64,000 bases of DNA from Fasciolopsis buskii (GCA_008360955.1 LUCM01008322.1:314213-378212); one strand, 5' to 3'; counted from the first letter of the stretch, positions 36,291 through 48,745 are shown. Translations and numbers: made by a program. Notes: generated by a model not told the origin, from the letters alone.

Positions 36291-39200
36291 GGTAGATTTC
36301 TTCTTAATAAATAAGAGATTCGGATGTTATTCCCGGTAAATGGTTGCATGGCTAAGCAAATTTGTTTTCACTTGCATCGTCACCTTATTCGTATGTCAGT
36401 AGGTACAGTCAAGATCATGTGACATCAATTCATTGTCCTGTCCAAAAACGGAACAAAGTGTTCAGTTTGGAGCCGACAGGTTGGCCTGCCTGTTGTAATC
36501 AGTGCAAACAGTATGTCAGTTGACCAAGATTCGAGGATTAGTGATTTCGATAGTATTGTACGACATCAGTGATAGTAGTAGTAGTAGTAATAATAATAAT
36601 AATATTGGCAATAGTAGTTGCTAGTGTGTTTCATTGCCTTTTTGAAGCACCGCTGATATTGCTTTTTGTTTATTCATTGGTAATGGCGTTATTTTTGTCG
36701 TCTGTTGCTGTTGTCTGAATCCAATGAATATATGAATTGGGCTGATCTAATCGTTGGGCGAATTAGGCTCGAGAAGTTGGTGCAAATAATCCTACGGAAC
36801 ACATCAAGAACAATGCCGAGGGGCAAAAAAAACAAGCTAGTCTTCATAATCATACTATTGGATCGCATTAGATATGACTAATATCGATTGGGGTAAGAAA
36901 TGAAGATGGTTGAGTGAATTGAATCAATCAAGAATGGGAACAGACAAGGTGCCCACATGTGTGATCCGGATCTAGCACGAAACCGGAAAACCGAGTGTCA
37001 TTAGCTAAACTGTTCCCTCTTTGGGTAGGTGGACGGTGAACCAGGAAAGTTCCAATGCTGTTTCTAAGCCCTAGTTGGATAATCGCCTAGTCGAATGTTC
37101 ACAGTCCACAACAACTGACAGGACCGGATTCGTAGACACATTTGAGTGCCTGGTGAAAATTTTGTTTTTGACAAACGAAACTTCGCTATCCTCTTGACCG
37201 AATGGTTTGACCTAACAAAGTATGATCATTTGTAAACTTATTGGCATGATTATGAATCATCGAAAACACGCTTGTCCATATTCGAGTTTGCATTCGTAAG
37301 ACATGTGTCCTGTAAATTTTGTCGAGACTTAACAATGTAATCACCAGTAATCTTTATTCGTCACTCGTCTCGTTAAGTCTCAAATCCGATTTGCCTGAAC
37401 AATTTGACTTGCACATTCCGGCCTCGAGTTGTCAAATTGTGTGGACACGATCTTGTTCTCATTTATAAGAAATTTTCCGGTTAAACAAATTGTTTTGGGA
37501 GCTGAAACTCTGAAGAAATTCTTGATCGATGTTGACTTTCCAAGATCAGAATCTGTGTGTCAGATCAGATCTTGTGAACGAATTGAGTGCAGTTCTGATA
37601 GGCCTAAAATGTGGGATATGCAAAGGGAACTTGTTGCGTTGTTTTTTTTTCTACCCTGATCGTAATTTGGTAAACGGGCCTACTAGTATCAGGTTGCGTG
37701 AAGGGAAAGCATGTTTTCACCAAATGGTTACGGCTGTGCCAAAAACTTGATGCGTGGTGCAATGATTTTTTATTGTGAATGTTCAAATGTGATCATTGAT
37801 GTTGTAATTCGCGTAATTTGAGTAAAAATATCACTCGATTTGTCACAAAATAATTTGCCATGAAAAAGGCGTGCAAAGCTCACCAAAGATGACAGCGAAA
37901 TCGCTGTAGGTCTGTTTCATGTGGTTTGTTCCGAATCGAACCTCGGTAGGGCACTGGGATCATGACCAGACTGTAGTATTGTGCTCGAAACAAACACACT
38001 TGAATTGCCGGCTATTCGAATCTATTAGGCAGCCAACAGTTGTAGATTGTTTGTAACACATACGTCTTTGGTTTCACTTGAACTCTACGCGAAGAAGAGG
38101 ACTGCACATAGGAGAAACTATGTTTTATTTGGCAAAGATTTGTGATTGTGCAAAAGTCGACAACCAAGTGAGTCCCAACCATTCATGTATTGTTGATAGC
38201 ACGCGTACTTTCGACAGCCAACTGAGTAGGATAAAGTCAAGCTTGGTCTCTAGTACCATGTCCGCTCGCCCTGTAACCACGACCGCGATGTAGATAACGC
38301 TTTACTCATGCCAGAATAATGACGTGTAAGTTTTTACGCATCCCTTGGGGTCTAGAAAAGAACCGCAGTCGAGTTTCTCCATTGATCAAGATAGTGTCAT
38401 TTGACGTGTAGCTGATACCCTTGTTCGACTCCAATTCTGGCATCGTAATACGGTTATTTCTTGTAGCACTTAGATAAATCACATCGACAGGCATCAGTAG
38501 ATGAATCTCTTGTAAGTCGGGTACGTGACCTTTCATTGCTCATCCCACCTAGGTTATGTCACTAGCTGGGGCTTCGTCGCCATGCAACGTAACTGATCAG
38601 TGGTACTTTTTGAGAGATCCTCGACGAAACAGGTGTACTCAAATAGCTCTCGTGTTCTATTTCCCAGTGTACTGATAGAAATCAGTAAACATGGTGCGTT
38701 ATTCCTTAACGAAGTTCGCTATTTAATTAATCCATTTGCAATACACCCATTGTGTCTATCATATTGCAATAATATGCACCGGGAATCCCAGTACAGAATT
38801 CGACCATTACAGGACACGCGTTATGAATAAGCACTGGGTGCAAATGAACATGATGAGAAGACCACAGTTGTTGGGAAACCAGGTTTTTATTTATTAATCA
38901 CATGCTTAGATGCAAAATAGAAGAAACTTTGATTGTTGAGATGTGCTCCATCGAATGAAATTCGAGGTATGTTTGAAATTCACGACCGTGTGTCGTCACG
39001 AAGTGAAACGGAAACGGATTTTTTTTTTGATGTGACTTGCACGCGAACTCACCACGTACACCTTTCGCGCTAGTCAACAGTCAGTGGGGAAAAATAAAAT
39101 TAGCAATGAAATTTGTCTAAATATGACCTATCCTAACCACCGTACTAAGCAAATTTTGAGTCAGCAGCCTCATTTAGGATGTCTTCTTGTGATTCTGAAG

Positions 39201-39528
39201 GCGTTTCGTTTGCCGTAAACAGCTGACCATCATAATTACAATACTATATGAACTCAGATATAATGTCGTATCGGAGTCTAATTTGTGGCATTAGGAGAGT
39301 GCATGGAAGCCCATCGTTGACGAGTACTGGCGAGACAAGCCAATTCGGTAAACAAGTAGAAGGATGTCTGAATAGAAGAGCACCTACCGGGTGCGCATAT
39401 CTGACAACTTCCCGTAACCGCGTAATCTATCGTATCGTTCCGAGAAAGTTGCCCATCCAGATACGGGTGGCAAATCGAATATTTTCTGAAATTATATTCA
39501 GCGATTCATGTGATGCAAATAATAGTGC
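36291..39528. other. Gene-poor stretch
   Basis: Holds the trinucleotide repeat at 36572-36605. No gene recognised. Confidence 0.45.
36572..36605. repeat. (TAG)n(TAA)n microsatellite
   Basis: A TAG run changes into a TAA run without a gap. Confidence 0.95.
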
Positions 39529-39682
39529 AATTGTCGGAACTAATAATTACCATGATTCGTATTCATTCCATTACATTCCTATATATTTGGAAAGAATTCA
39601 CCTAAAGTAGGATTAGATTAGTCAGATAAAAATACGGGTGGGGAAGGGATTTGTGGTGCTACATGCATAACCTGAATACATA
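39529..39682 (-). repeat. Left inverted repeat of the Penelope-like element
   Basis: Reverse complement of 41441-41603, with a nearly perfect core from about 39571 to 39682 and weaker match outward. Confidence 0.9.
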
Positions 39683-39699
39683 AGCCAGAACATAAGAGA

Positions 39700-41424
39700 C
39701 GGTTAAGAGAACTGCGGAAAAATGCAGACATCGTGTTATCAAGACCAGATAAGCGTGTAGGTATAGTTCTACTGAACAGGTCTGACTATGTAACAAAAAT
39801 GGAAGCCATTTTGAATGACAAATCAAAATTCGCAAAAATGGCGAAGGAGAATGATAAGACGCATCAGACAGAAAAATCGTTATCTAGTATCTTGAGACGA
39901 CCGAGACGAAAGAATAACAGATTCGACGACATTCGAACAAATTCGGCCTACGGGAACTACTATTCCGAGATTGTACGGCCTACCCAAATTACATAAAAAT
40001 GGAGTTCCTATGAGGCCTATTCTCGACATGTGCAATTCGCTGTACCATACTGAAACCTGTTAGACAGAAGGTAGCAAAACAGTTCCAAAGACACATTTGA
40101 GCTTATCGATTCCGTGAAAGAACTAAATATGAAGGGACGAGGAATGCTTTCTTTAGACGTCACCGCCCTTTTGACCGACGTTCCGACCACGGAGACAATC
40201 GAATACCTCTGTGACCATATCGAGAACAATGGCTTAGCGACAAGTCTTCCGATAGCAGACTTGAAACAACTGTTGTTCTTTTGTACCTACAACGTCCAAT
40301 TTAAATTCAATAACCAAATTTACCGTCAAAAGGACGGCGTAGCGATGGGGTCCCCACTCGGTCCGCTACTAGCTGACATTTTCATGGCAAAGCTGGAACC
40401 TGTACCACTCGAGTCGTCAATACAATCGCTCTACTTAAACAAGCGTTATGTGGATGACATCTTCTGTGTACTCAACCCCTCGACGAAAACTGAACAACTG
40501 TTGAATATGTTCAACTCGGCTCGCGCAAATGTGAAATTCAAAACATAGATGGAGCTGAACAGTGAAATAGCTTTCTTAGATGTACGACTAAGTCGTCGAG
40601 AAGATGACTCAATTCGGCGACCAGTACACAGGAAAGCCACATGGAATGGACAATAAATCAACTTCCACAGCTTTGTACCTCTTAATGTGAAGAGGAACTT
40701 AATTAGATGTCTGATTGCCAGGACAAAAAGAATATGCACAGAAGATACTCTTGAGGCTGAACTGCAGACGGTCAGAAGAGTATTCACAGAAAGTGGTTTC
40801 CCAATTAGATTAATCGACAAGATGTTGGAGACAGAACAGGAAGTTCCTAGGAGGGTGACTGTGGAGAGAAAGCCAGTATACATATCTCTGCCATTCAAAG
40901 GTGATATGCTAGCAGAGATAGCACGACAAAGACTGACTAGCGCTATCAATAAGACATTCTACGCAGCCAAGCTTCGTATCCTGTTCAAATCCCGCCCCGT
41001 AGAGTCATCATGATTGAAAGACAAAGTCCCTGACTCTGCAGCCTCGTTTTGTATCTATTCATTCACATGTTCCTGTGGGACAATGTACATCGGTCGCATG
41101 AACAGGCGTTTGTCTGAATGCATCCGTGAGCACCAACCGACACGGTTGGGCACTGGAACAATTAAGTCACTTAATGGCGCAGTTGTTTCACATCTAGCAC
41201 AGACTAACCACACCGTGAATGCGACGCAAGCTTTCCGGACCCTGTATAAGGTCAGAGGTCAACAATCCAGGTTGGCAAAGTGTCACCTCTTGAGCACTGC
41301 GGAAGCTGTCGCAATCCGGCTTCACAATCCTCCACTTTGTTCTCAAAAACAATTTGTGGTTGCGCTTCGACTCCCCTGGACCACCCTCCGTCCCAATACA
41401 AATCCTAGACAACAAAACAATTAA
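39700..41424 (+). pseudogene. Penelope-type reverse transcriptase with GIY-YIG endonuclease, broken
   Basis: Pieces appear in the right order but in changing frames. The first RT motif (DIVLSRPDKRVGIVLLNRSDY) is at 39724. GLPKLHKNGVPMRPI follows in another frame near 39970. Motif A is LSLDVTALLTDVP (about 40150), motif B is KDGVAMGSPLGPLLADIF (about 40330), and motif C is YVDD (40446-40457). The C-terminal GIY-YIG endonuclease begins with CSCGTMYIGRMNRRLSE near 41060 and runs to TAA at 41422-41424. Stops interrupt at about 40546 and 40654 and at 41011, with at least one frameshift near 40000. The catalytic YVDD and the GIY-YIG signature (here MYIG, with the following R and E) survive. A dead copy of an enzyme that would prime and copy its own RNA at a cut target. 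Confidence 0.9.
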
Positions 41425-41440
41425 CACAACACATTCTTGT

Positions 41441-41603
41441 GTATTCAGGTTATGCATGTAACGCCACAAATCCCTTCCCCACCCATATTTTTATCTGACT
41501 AATCTAATCCTACTTTAGGTGAATTCTTTCCAAATATATAGGAATGTCATGGTACGAGTACGAATCACTGAAACTGAGCTTGTTCGCCAAATTGTTTTCT
41601 CAA
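41441..41603 (+). repeat. Right inverted repeat of the Penelope-like element
   Basis: 3' non-coding end of the element; the same sequence lies inverted at 39529-39682 and in the minus-strand fragment near 27480-27625. Confidence 0.9.
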
Positions 41604-42129
41604 TGTGCTCAGTGGTAATTTTCAAGGAATTACCGTGATATTTGGTCGTCTAGAAAGTAATGTTGTGACTTATCCACGTGAATATCACTTGTAACACTCA
41701 AACAGGACTCTGCGTAACCCACCGTTACAACAAACCAGCCTGAGTTGTGGTGACTCACAAACGACAAAAATGTACATTTCGCGATTTTCGATTGCCCAAA
41801 GGAATTTCACCAATGACGTTTCCGTCAAATATATACGCATATATACTTATATATGAATGCTTTGTAAACTTACCTTGTCGTGATTTGTAACTGGCTTGGG
41901 CTTTTTGTTTTCTTCAGTCGCCTAGTCTGGTGTGGGCATACTGCAAAGCGGTTACTGTAACTTGTCATGAACAATTTGACATTTCCCAGTACTCGCTTCC
42001 ATCCGAGGTAGTGAGGACGCAGTCATCCAATTAGGTTGTTCTAGTCACCATCTGGGGGATTGAGTAGGTCGAATTCCACTGCTCTGTCCGCTGTTCACAC
42101 ATGATATTTCGTCTTCTTTTTCCTATTTC
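41604..42129. other. Unassigned stretch between two retroelements
   Basis: No gene recognised. A 5' LTR of the Gypsy remnant could lie here, but I find no matching 3' copy. Confidence 0.4.
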
Positions 42130-43410
42130 AAGTATCTATGTGCAACATTGGAGACAAGTTGGAAATTCAAACACAAACTGATTTCCGGTGTCAACCGTCC
42201 AGAGATCCAAACCAATTAGTGCTCAAGCAGACCACGTCTCTCGAGGCTCGGTCAGTCGAGCTAAGTCCCCAAAAGTCATTGCTAGGCATTTTTCTTGTCC
42301 ATTCGCAGAAAACATCTTCATTAGTTAGGCAATCATTATAGGCCTAATCCGAATTCTACGGGCAAGATATTACGGATCAAATTTCCCGTGTAATGAGTTC
42401 TATCCGCGCTTCGCTTACCGATTCCGTAATGCTTTATGGCATCCGTTCTGGAATACTGGTCACATTGAAAAGATATGTCTTCGATCCAAATGCATTGCAG
42501 CATAAAGATGTCTCGAAGGGATCCATCAAATCCTGTATTATCATGAAAGCTGTCGACCGCGTCCAAATGGCTTATGTCGAAGGCTGATGAATTTCAGTAA
42601 GGCCTTAGACATCACCTCATTGTTGATAGAAACAGGCTGCGAATACTTCATTCCAATATTTTGACATGACCCAGTCAAATTTCTCCATCAATCTAATTGC
42701 TGTTGAAATTCATGGTCTCATTGGACACCATCTTGCACTGCTTGAACAGAGCGCGAACACGTTGCTTTTCGGTTTTTGGTTTGGATGAAAAGTTCGCCTA
42801 GGCTGGGGTTGAACTGTTTGTGTACTCGTGTGACTCAACTTCATTCCAAGCGATATCAATGATTTCTATGGATTAATCAGTACTCGGAAGGCTGATTGCG
42901 CAAACACAGAATGATAGTGCAGCTCACCATATTCTAAGTTGATGGAGATCCTACGTTCTTGAAACAACGATGTTGCCATGTGGTCAAGGGGATGGTGTCC
43001 TAAAAGCGATAACTAGGACGGAAAAAGAAGGCATTATTTCGCCTGTTTGTTTGTTAGGATGGGCTACTTCGTCCAAATAGTTGCATTTGTGGTAGCTACC
43101 GGCTGCTTCATACTCCACGGTTGCAGAAATGCACATCTACTAACATGGAGCCCCAAAATTTTATGAAATTCCCAAGTGTCAAAAAGCATCTCGCTAAAGT
43201 CGACCCGGCCAATGCATCCGCACGGGTTCTGCTGCCACCAGAATGCAAATTGCTAATCAACAGTACCACTTCACGGATCTGATCTGATTAAACTTTTACC
43301 ATCTGGTCTTCCCGTATTCCCTGGTATATTACAAAATGCTATGGAGAAGATGTTTAGCGAATCGAATGCAGTGTGGGCTAAAGAGGATGATGCTGCAGTA
43401 GTATCGTAAC
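42130..43410 (+). mobile_element. Mag-like Gypsy LTR retrotransposon remnant
   Basis: Domains follow in gag-pol order on the plus strand across frameshifts. A nucleocapsid of two decayed zinc knuckles spans 42350-42510; the second reads NTGHIEKICLRSKCIAA, with its first cysteines changed. A protease-like LLIETGCEYFIP lies near 42620, where DTG is expected. Reverse transcriptase follows: EKEGIISPV (43018), motif A AKVDPANA (about 43195), motif B LLPSGLPVFPGILQNAMEK (about 43294) and a YxDD-like DD (43386-43391). The order and the double knuckle fit the Mag clade. The open frame at 42138-42341 may be the end of gag. RNase H, integrase and LTRs were not found. No intact protein remains. Confidence 0.75.
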
Positions 43411-46299
43411 TCCCATCTAACTAACTCATGGTACTAGGAAGAAAAGTCGAATTAAGTGTTTTCACAAGCATATATCTCCAAATTATGTCTGGTTTATACA
43501 CATGCACGCCGTGGATCACTTGACCTCACACGCCAAGCTCAAGTCACGAGACTGGGTACAGGGTTCAAATGTCCATGCTGAACGGAAATTTCAACAAGTA
43601 AAAATCAATATATGCCGCGAAATGTCACCTCGTTCTGTCCAAAATATTATTAAAATTTGTCTGGACATTGACAATAGATTACCGAAATGTGAAATGAAGA
43701 GATTTAACGATTTTCCAACCAGAACAGTAATAGTAAATGGGATGGAGTCATTAGTTTATGTCTCATTTTCTGTCGACTGGCTAGTTTCGAATACGGAAAG
43801 CGGATGTCGTAGAGAGGGTTGAATGGATTAACATTTTTGCGGAATTCTTGATTTTTTTGGCAAGCAACCGTAAGACTTCATGCACACAGTCATCAAGCAG
43901 CTCGCAGGAATGATGTTTTGACCATAATTATCATTAAGAAAAAGTATGCTTATCGTGTAGGGGAAAATGGACAAAAAAGGACCATCACAAACGATCTGAA
44001 GGGTACGATTAACAAACCGAAAAGCAAAAAAAATGTCAGAGCATTTGTTTACATTTGATGTTATGGAACATTGAGCTAGTCAGTAAGGAGTTCCCGAGTT
44101 GGTAGGATATCGACTTTTGAATGTTAGACAAATTTTCATAGGTCATTGATCTCGAGATCCGTAATAGAAGGATTCATGGAACGATGATAACGTGATTCCA
44201 ATAGCACTCTTTCGAGGAGTAGTCCCGAGGTTGTCCGGCAACAGAACGGTATGAGTGGGAAAGAGTTCAACCATTTTGGTTGCGGGAATTCTAAATTGTT
44301 AAATACCTTAAGCTGACTATAGAAGAAGGCATTCCAATGTTCGGTTATTTGATGGATGATAGGAAGTCACGTGAAAATGTTTACAACCCAGCAAAGAAAG
44401 AAAATAGCGAAAGAGTTTTTCTTAGGGCTAGAACTCCTTTTCCGCGGTATTCAGAGATAGGAGATCAAAACGAGACGGCCGGTGCAGAAGAAATGTTTTA
44501 CAATTGTTTCGATGAACGAGACCAGGTACCGCCCAGAGCCAAAAAACCGGTTGATACAACTGAGTACATAATAAGACTCATCAGATGGTGGTAATGGGCC
44601 GAGATTGTCAAGATTAGCATGTGACGAACGGGAGATAGAACCGGAACATTGTACTGGAGTGGCATGTACATGGCGATTTGCTTTACTGGTTTATTCCGTC
44701 ATTCTCGAGACCACAAAGTAGGAGTTGTTGCACCGCCGGCTGGTAAAGAGAAACGCTCTCGTCAATACTTCCTTGGGGCAAGTTCGGTATTGCAATCTGG
44801 AAATTCTCGGTTTCTAGACCAATACAAATGGATATCAGGCGGGAAATGTGTGCTTAGAATCGCTGGTGTGAATAGTGTCACCGAGAAATCAAGCTCGCCG
44901 ACTTCATGTTACGGGATGCCCGTAATAATGCGCTTGATTTATCTCCTCAACTTTAGAACGCGGACACCATCGCTACTTCTAGTTCAATCATCAGACCATG
45001 GCCAAGAAGCGTGAAGTGTAAGAGAATCCGCGGTATCTTGGATGAAATCATTGCCGAGCGACCAACGTTATCTTTGCTCGCATCATACAAATCTTCTGTG
45101 TTGATCATCAGTGCATCGAATGTGAAGATTGGAACAAATTTAGAGCAGGAAGGATGTTCGACCATTTTCATCTCGTGTCTACTCAACGCGGCCGAGAGCG
45201 AAGAAAAAATTCCACGCCAAGAAAACCGCGGCCCGAATTACCTAATTTGCATAGAAACAAGACAACTGAGCAATAGCCCACATGGTGTTTGGGCTGTGAA
45301 CAAAAGATAATTTCAAAAGATTTCCATGGTGTTGTTGATCAGATAGACTGTTACTATCGCCTCCGGACAACCGGACTCCATTTTTCATCACCGGAAGAGT
45401 TGATGTGATCCGCGTGTGTGTGTGTGTGTGTGTGTGCGTGTGCGTGTGTGTGTATGTGTGAATGAAGTACTACGCAGCTGAGGATCGGAAACAGTTCGGA
45501 AGCCGTCTTTTCCCGTACATATTTAACGGCTGGAATGTCAAACTTTTGAAATTGTTTTTAGTTTGCAATCGAACAGGATAAGTGAAGAGCAGATTACCGT
45601 CAAGTTTCAAGACGGGTGTGTGCCCGTATCCATTGATACATCCAAATCGATTAAATTTATCGTGTCATATTATGTGAATAGTAAACTACGATAACCACTT
45701 GTGATCAACATGTATTCCATCTAGCTCGCATTGGGATGCAGAGACAAGGAAATCCTCGAAGTGGCTCCTGGCGTTCGGCACTCACCAGAATCGTTTCTCC
45801 AGGTAACATTGATACGTTGTGACCACTAAACCAATGCTTCAAATCCCGAAGCTGCGATGTAATCATTTTAAACGCTGACCAGTAGGAATTATTTCCCTCC
45901 GCTGACTATCCAATAAGCTGGAATACGAAATGTGACAGCAAGAAAACTGTTTTGAATTTCAGTCAAACAAAGATTTCTGTTTGGACTTCCTCCCCGGGGA
46001 TCAAGAGAGGGTTGACCACCTGACTTATTGGTTCTGTGCCAGGCTTCGAGGTTCAAGGTCATGGTTGTCGATCCCTGTGAGTTGTTAGGCCTGTCTCGTC
46101 CATTGCACTCATACGTCACGGAACCAAGAAAAAAAACTGACCGTTAGAAACGATTGCACGGTGTAACGCTAATCGAGCATCCATTTGTGAGAAAATTGAC
46201 GTTCAAGAGCAGCAGTTAACTGCTCGTTTGGTGTAAACTTATGACAAGTAATACCGCACGAATTTTGCCGGATTCTATTCATTGTCTGTCGAAACGCCG
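43411..46299. other. Unassigned stretch downstream of the Gypsy remnant
   Basis: Open frames at 43502-43822, 44337-44594, 44649-45014 and 45011-45310 have no motif that I can tie to RNase H or integrase. They may be eroded pol sequence. Contains the TG repeat at 45412-45460. Confidence 0.4.
45412..45460. repeat. (TG)n microsatellite
   Basis: About 22 TG-type units with CG and TA interruptions. Confidence 0.95.
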
Positions 46300-46313
46300 A
46301 TTAATAATGGTGG

Positions 46314-46493
46314 TATAAAATATATCGACCGCTAATGAAGTAAAAACTCAGTCATATTTTGCACACTTAACAATGGTTCTCTTACTATCTGTACACTCTT
46401 GGTGCCATCTTGATTTCTGGTGTTGCTTCACTTGAATTTGGCACGAGAATTCAACGATCAGAAGGAGCTCAGACAAACCGTCAACTGCATAAG
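46314..46493 (+). other. Possible TATA box and signal-peptide exon, frame broken by one base
   Basis: TATAAAA at 46314-46320 is followed 53 bases later by ATG (46373). After the first five or six codons the continuing frame shifts by one. The shifted frame gives a hydrophobic core (LGAILISGVAS) and then a polar stretch that ends at a donor, AAG|GTAATA (46493). This is the layout of a first exon of a secreted protein, but as written the ATG frame stops at about 46433. It could be a decayed duplicate, a sequencing indel, or chance. Confidence 0.25.
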
Positions 46494-46962
46494 GTAATAA
46501 TGGAGCGTCAGGCAACTTCCGCATACTGAACGATTAGAGTAGAGAACCAGTAGACTGTTGTTTAACTATTTCGCCCAACTGTCCTCAAAGACGACTCCAA
46601 ATATTCGGTTCATTCAAAATGTGTTGCGTTGCTGGCGGATCTACAGTGTGATCAATAATCACGGGACCGACTCACGCTAGCTGAGTTCTTGATTTACTGC
46701 GGAAGTGGCTTCCACTTACCGATATAGGTTAGTTAAATTAGAATAACTTGGCCAGAGCATTTTGTAATTCAACAACTAGAACCAATTTCAGTGGTTGAAG
46801 TTGGGGCCTATACGAGAATGAAGTCGACTCGGATTAGATGATGAGGCTGATCAACTGGAAAATACCACCACAAACAGAAGCTGCATGACACTTTGAACGG
46901 TTTTGAAGCAAGAAATCAGAATCTCGTCGTTTACGTTCAGAACTATCCGCCAATTGGTCTGT

Positions 46963-47029
46963 ACACATGCACACGCACACACACACACACATGCACACAC
47001 GCACGCGCACACACGTAAGCACACATGCA
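46963..47029. repeat. (CA)n microsatellite, interrupted
   Basis: CA repeats with TG and CG interruptions. Confidence 0.95.
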
Positions 47030-48136
47030 CGGAGGAAAGGAGTTCCCGTGTGAACAAACAGAATTTACGACTCCTATGTGCGAGTGTACAAATGGGGACC
47101 AGAATGACGAACATGTCCAGTGACCTATTTGAAAAGTTATCTCTTCACAATTAAAATCAATTAAGCGACAATAAGATTCAAGCAACCGAGGATGAATATT
47201 CGTCAGTGGCACAGTTACCCGAGCATTCAAACGATGTTAGTCCAGTTAGCAGGTATTTGAATGACATCTGGGAAGCAGTTTCAATTTCAAATTGACTTTG
47301 CCACGGTTTGTCAGAAAACGAGAGAGTCACGACATGAATGAATATCTGTTTACACACAAAGTATGTGAAAACATGTGTCGATACCATGTAAAATTGTTTG
47401 GAGTAGAAATTTTACTGTACCGTATTGTGGAATTTTGTGTACAAAAATGTCGCATTTCCGTAAAAAAACGTGGAGAAAAATAAGAACAAATTACACTCAT
47501 CACTACGCAAAATTGAAATTAAAACTCATTGAGGAATGATTTGAACACTTTGTGATAGGTTGTTCAGGAAATCGGATGAAACACGGTGACGGTTTGCCAA
47601 AATGCGCGCTAAACACGGAACAGTGGAGTTCCCATAGATACTGATTCTATAGGGTGTGAAACGAAAAGTGGATCGCGTTGAAATGTGCGAGTGACAATTT
47701 TAAAGATCGTTGAGCACGGGTGTACGGGATCTGAAAGAATTTTGTGAGAAAAATTTATCACATGCCGGTAAGTGCTAATCGTATAGAGTGAAGGACAACT
47801 CAGTCAGTAGTATGAAAGATACACGGCTAATAATTGATAGCCCCGGGCGATGAATTTTAAGTTCTTTTTCAAGGAGATCTGCAAAAATAACAGGATGACA
47901 GTAATACAGAATTGGAAAAAATTAGGTATACAAATCGGGAGATGATGCTTTGTGTCACCTCGTAGTGCCGAATCCTTCTGATTTGAAATAGCAATCGACG
48001 AAGATTCTTCACACCGTGGGAAATGTAAGAAGAGCCCTTCAGATTTTTATCAATACTATCCGCCGGATATTTCATAGAATCAACCCTGGTCATTGATTTG
48101 AGTTGGTCAACGACGTTTCCGATGAATAGACTGACC

Positions 48137-48158
48137 GAGAGAGAGAGAGAGAGAGAGA
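48137..48158. repeat. (GA)n microsatellite inside the LINE
   Basis: On the minus strand it reads as alternating Ser-Leu codons, so it kept the LINE frame while expanding. Confidence 0.9.
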
Positions 48159-48639
48159 ACAGACAGTCGAAACATTTAAATGTGTTGAGATTTGAACCAA
48201 CTCGTTCAGAGAAATCGTAAACAGAAGATAGGTTGTTCGAAAAACTTTGAAAGTAATCGTTGCCCGAAATGGCTTGAGAGAGGACAATATCATGAGCATA
48301 CTTGAGCAGATGACAGAGTGCGCAAGTTGATAAGTTGCTGATGTGCGTACAGAAGAGGTGTGCTGAAACAAGAGCACCTTGAAGCACGCCTGAGTTGTTA
48401 ATCAACGATTTCGAAGTTTCACTGTCCATTCGTGTACACTGGATTCGGTTTGTAAAATAATCAGACAGTCATACGAATAAAGGCCCGGGACAGCCAAATG
48501 CTTCGGACCGTGGGACCGAATCGAATGATGAAGAACAGTCTGGGACGGTGCAACGCACATATTTCATTGATGCGTTTACAGACTTACAAATGTGAGGACT
48601 AAGGTAGGTGACAGTGTCCAAAGTGGACCTGTTAGATTT

Positions 48640-48745
48640 ATAAGTAAACTTGCCTTGAGAAAGACTACCCACGGTAGTCGAAACGTTGGCGCATTACATC
48701 TACCAACAACGCTGTGTTATTAACATTATATCATTCACAATTAAA
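48640..48745 (+). repeat. Hammerhead-like repeat, copy 1, inside the LINE
   Basis: A 7-bp stem GACTACC-CAC-GGTAGTC (48663-48679) is preceded by CTTGAGA and followed by GAAAC, the order of helix II and its flanks in hammerhead ribozymes. The 5' flank departs from the needed CUGANGA, so activity is unlikely as written. The same unit is found in reverse at 56346-56455, ending in both cases at ATATCATTCACA. It interrupts the reverse transcriptase of the LINE between two RT blocks. Confidence 0.6.

Larger units (their letters stand above)
39529..41603 (+). mobile_element. Penelope-like retroelement with inverted terminal repeats
   Basis: A coding body on the plus strand is bounded by a repeat present at 39529-39682 and, in opposite orientation, at 41441-41603. 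The inner 120 bases of the two copies are almost identical, including GGGTGGGGAAGGGATTTGTG. Penelope elements are known to end in such repeats in direct or inverted order, often with one copy truncated. The body starts inside the open reading frame at the first RT motif, so the copy is 5'-truncated. The 27473-27965 fragment is a second member of the same family. Confidence 0.92.

Noticed and set aside
39248..39610. 120-codon plus-strand frame before the Penelope body
   Set aside because: It runs from unique DNA into the left inverted repeat, where the repeat is antisense, so it cannot be the N-terminus of the element protein.
43502..43822. Open frame after the Gypsy RT as possible thumb or RNase H region
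   Set aside because: A faint resemblance to the post-RT region could not be supported by any fixed motif.
44100..44170. GTTGGTAGGATATCGAC and TGATCTCGAGATCC resembling Pol III boxes
   Set aside because: Spacing is plausible but the match is weak and no cloverleaf can be drawn.
45740..45830. Minus-strand A box TGGTTTAGTGG with a B-box-like site 70 bases on
   Set aside because: The B box is too poor and no copy elsewhere supports it.
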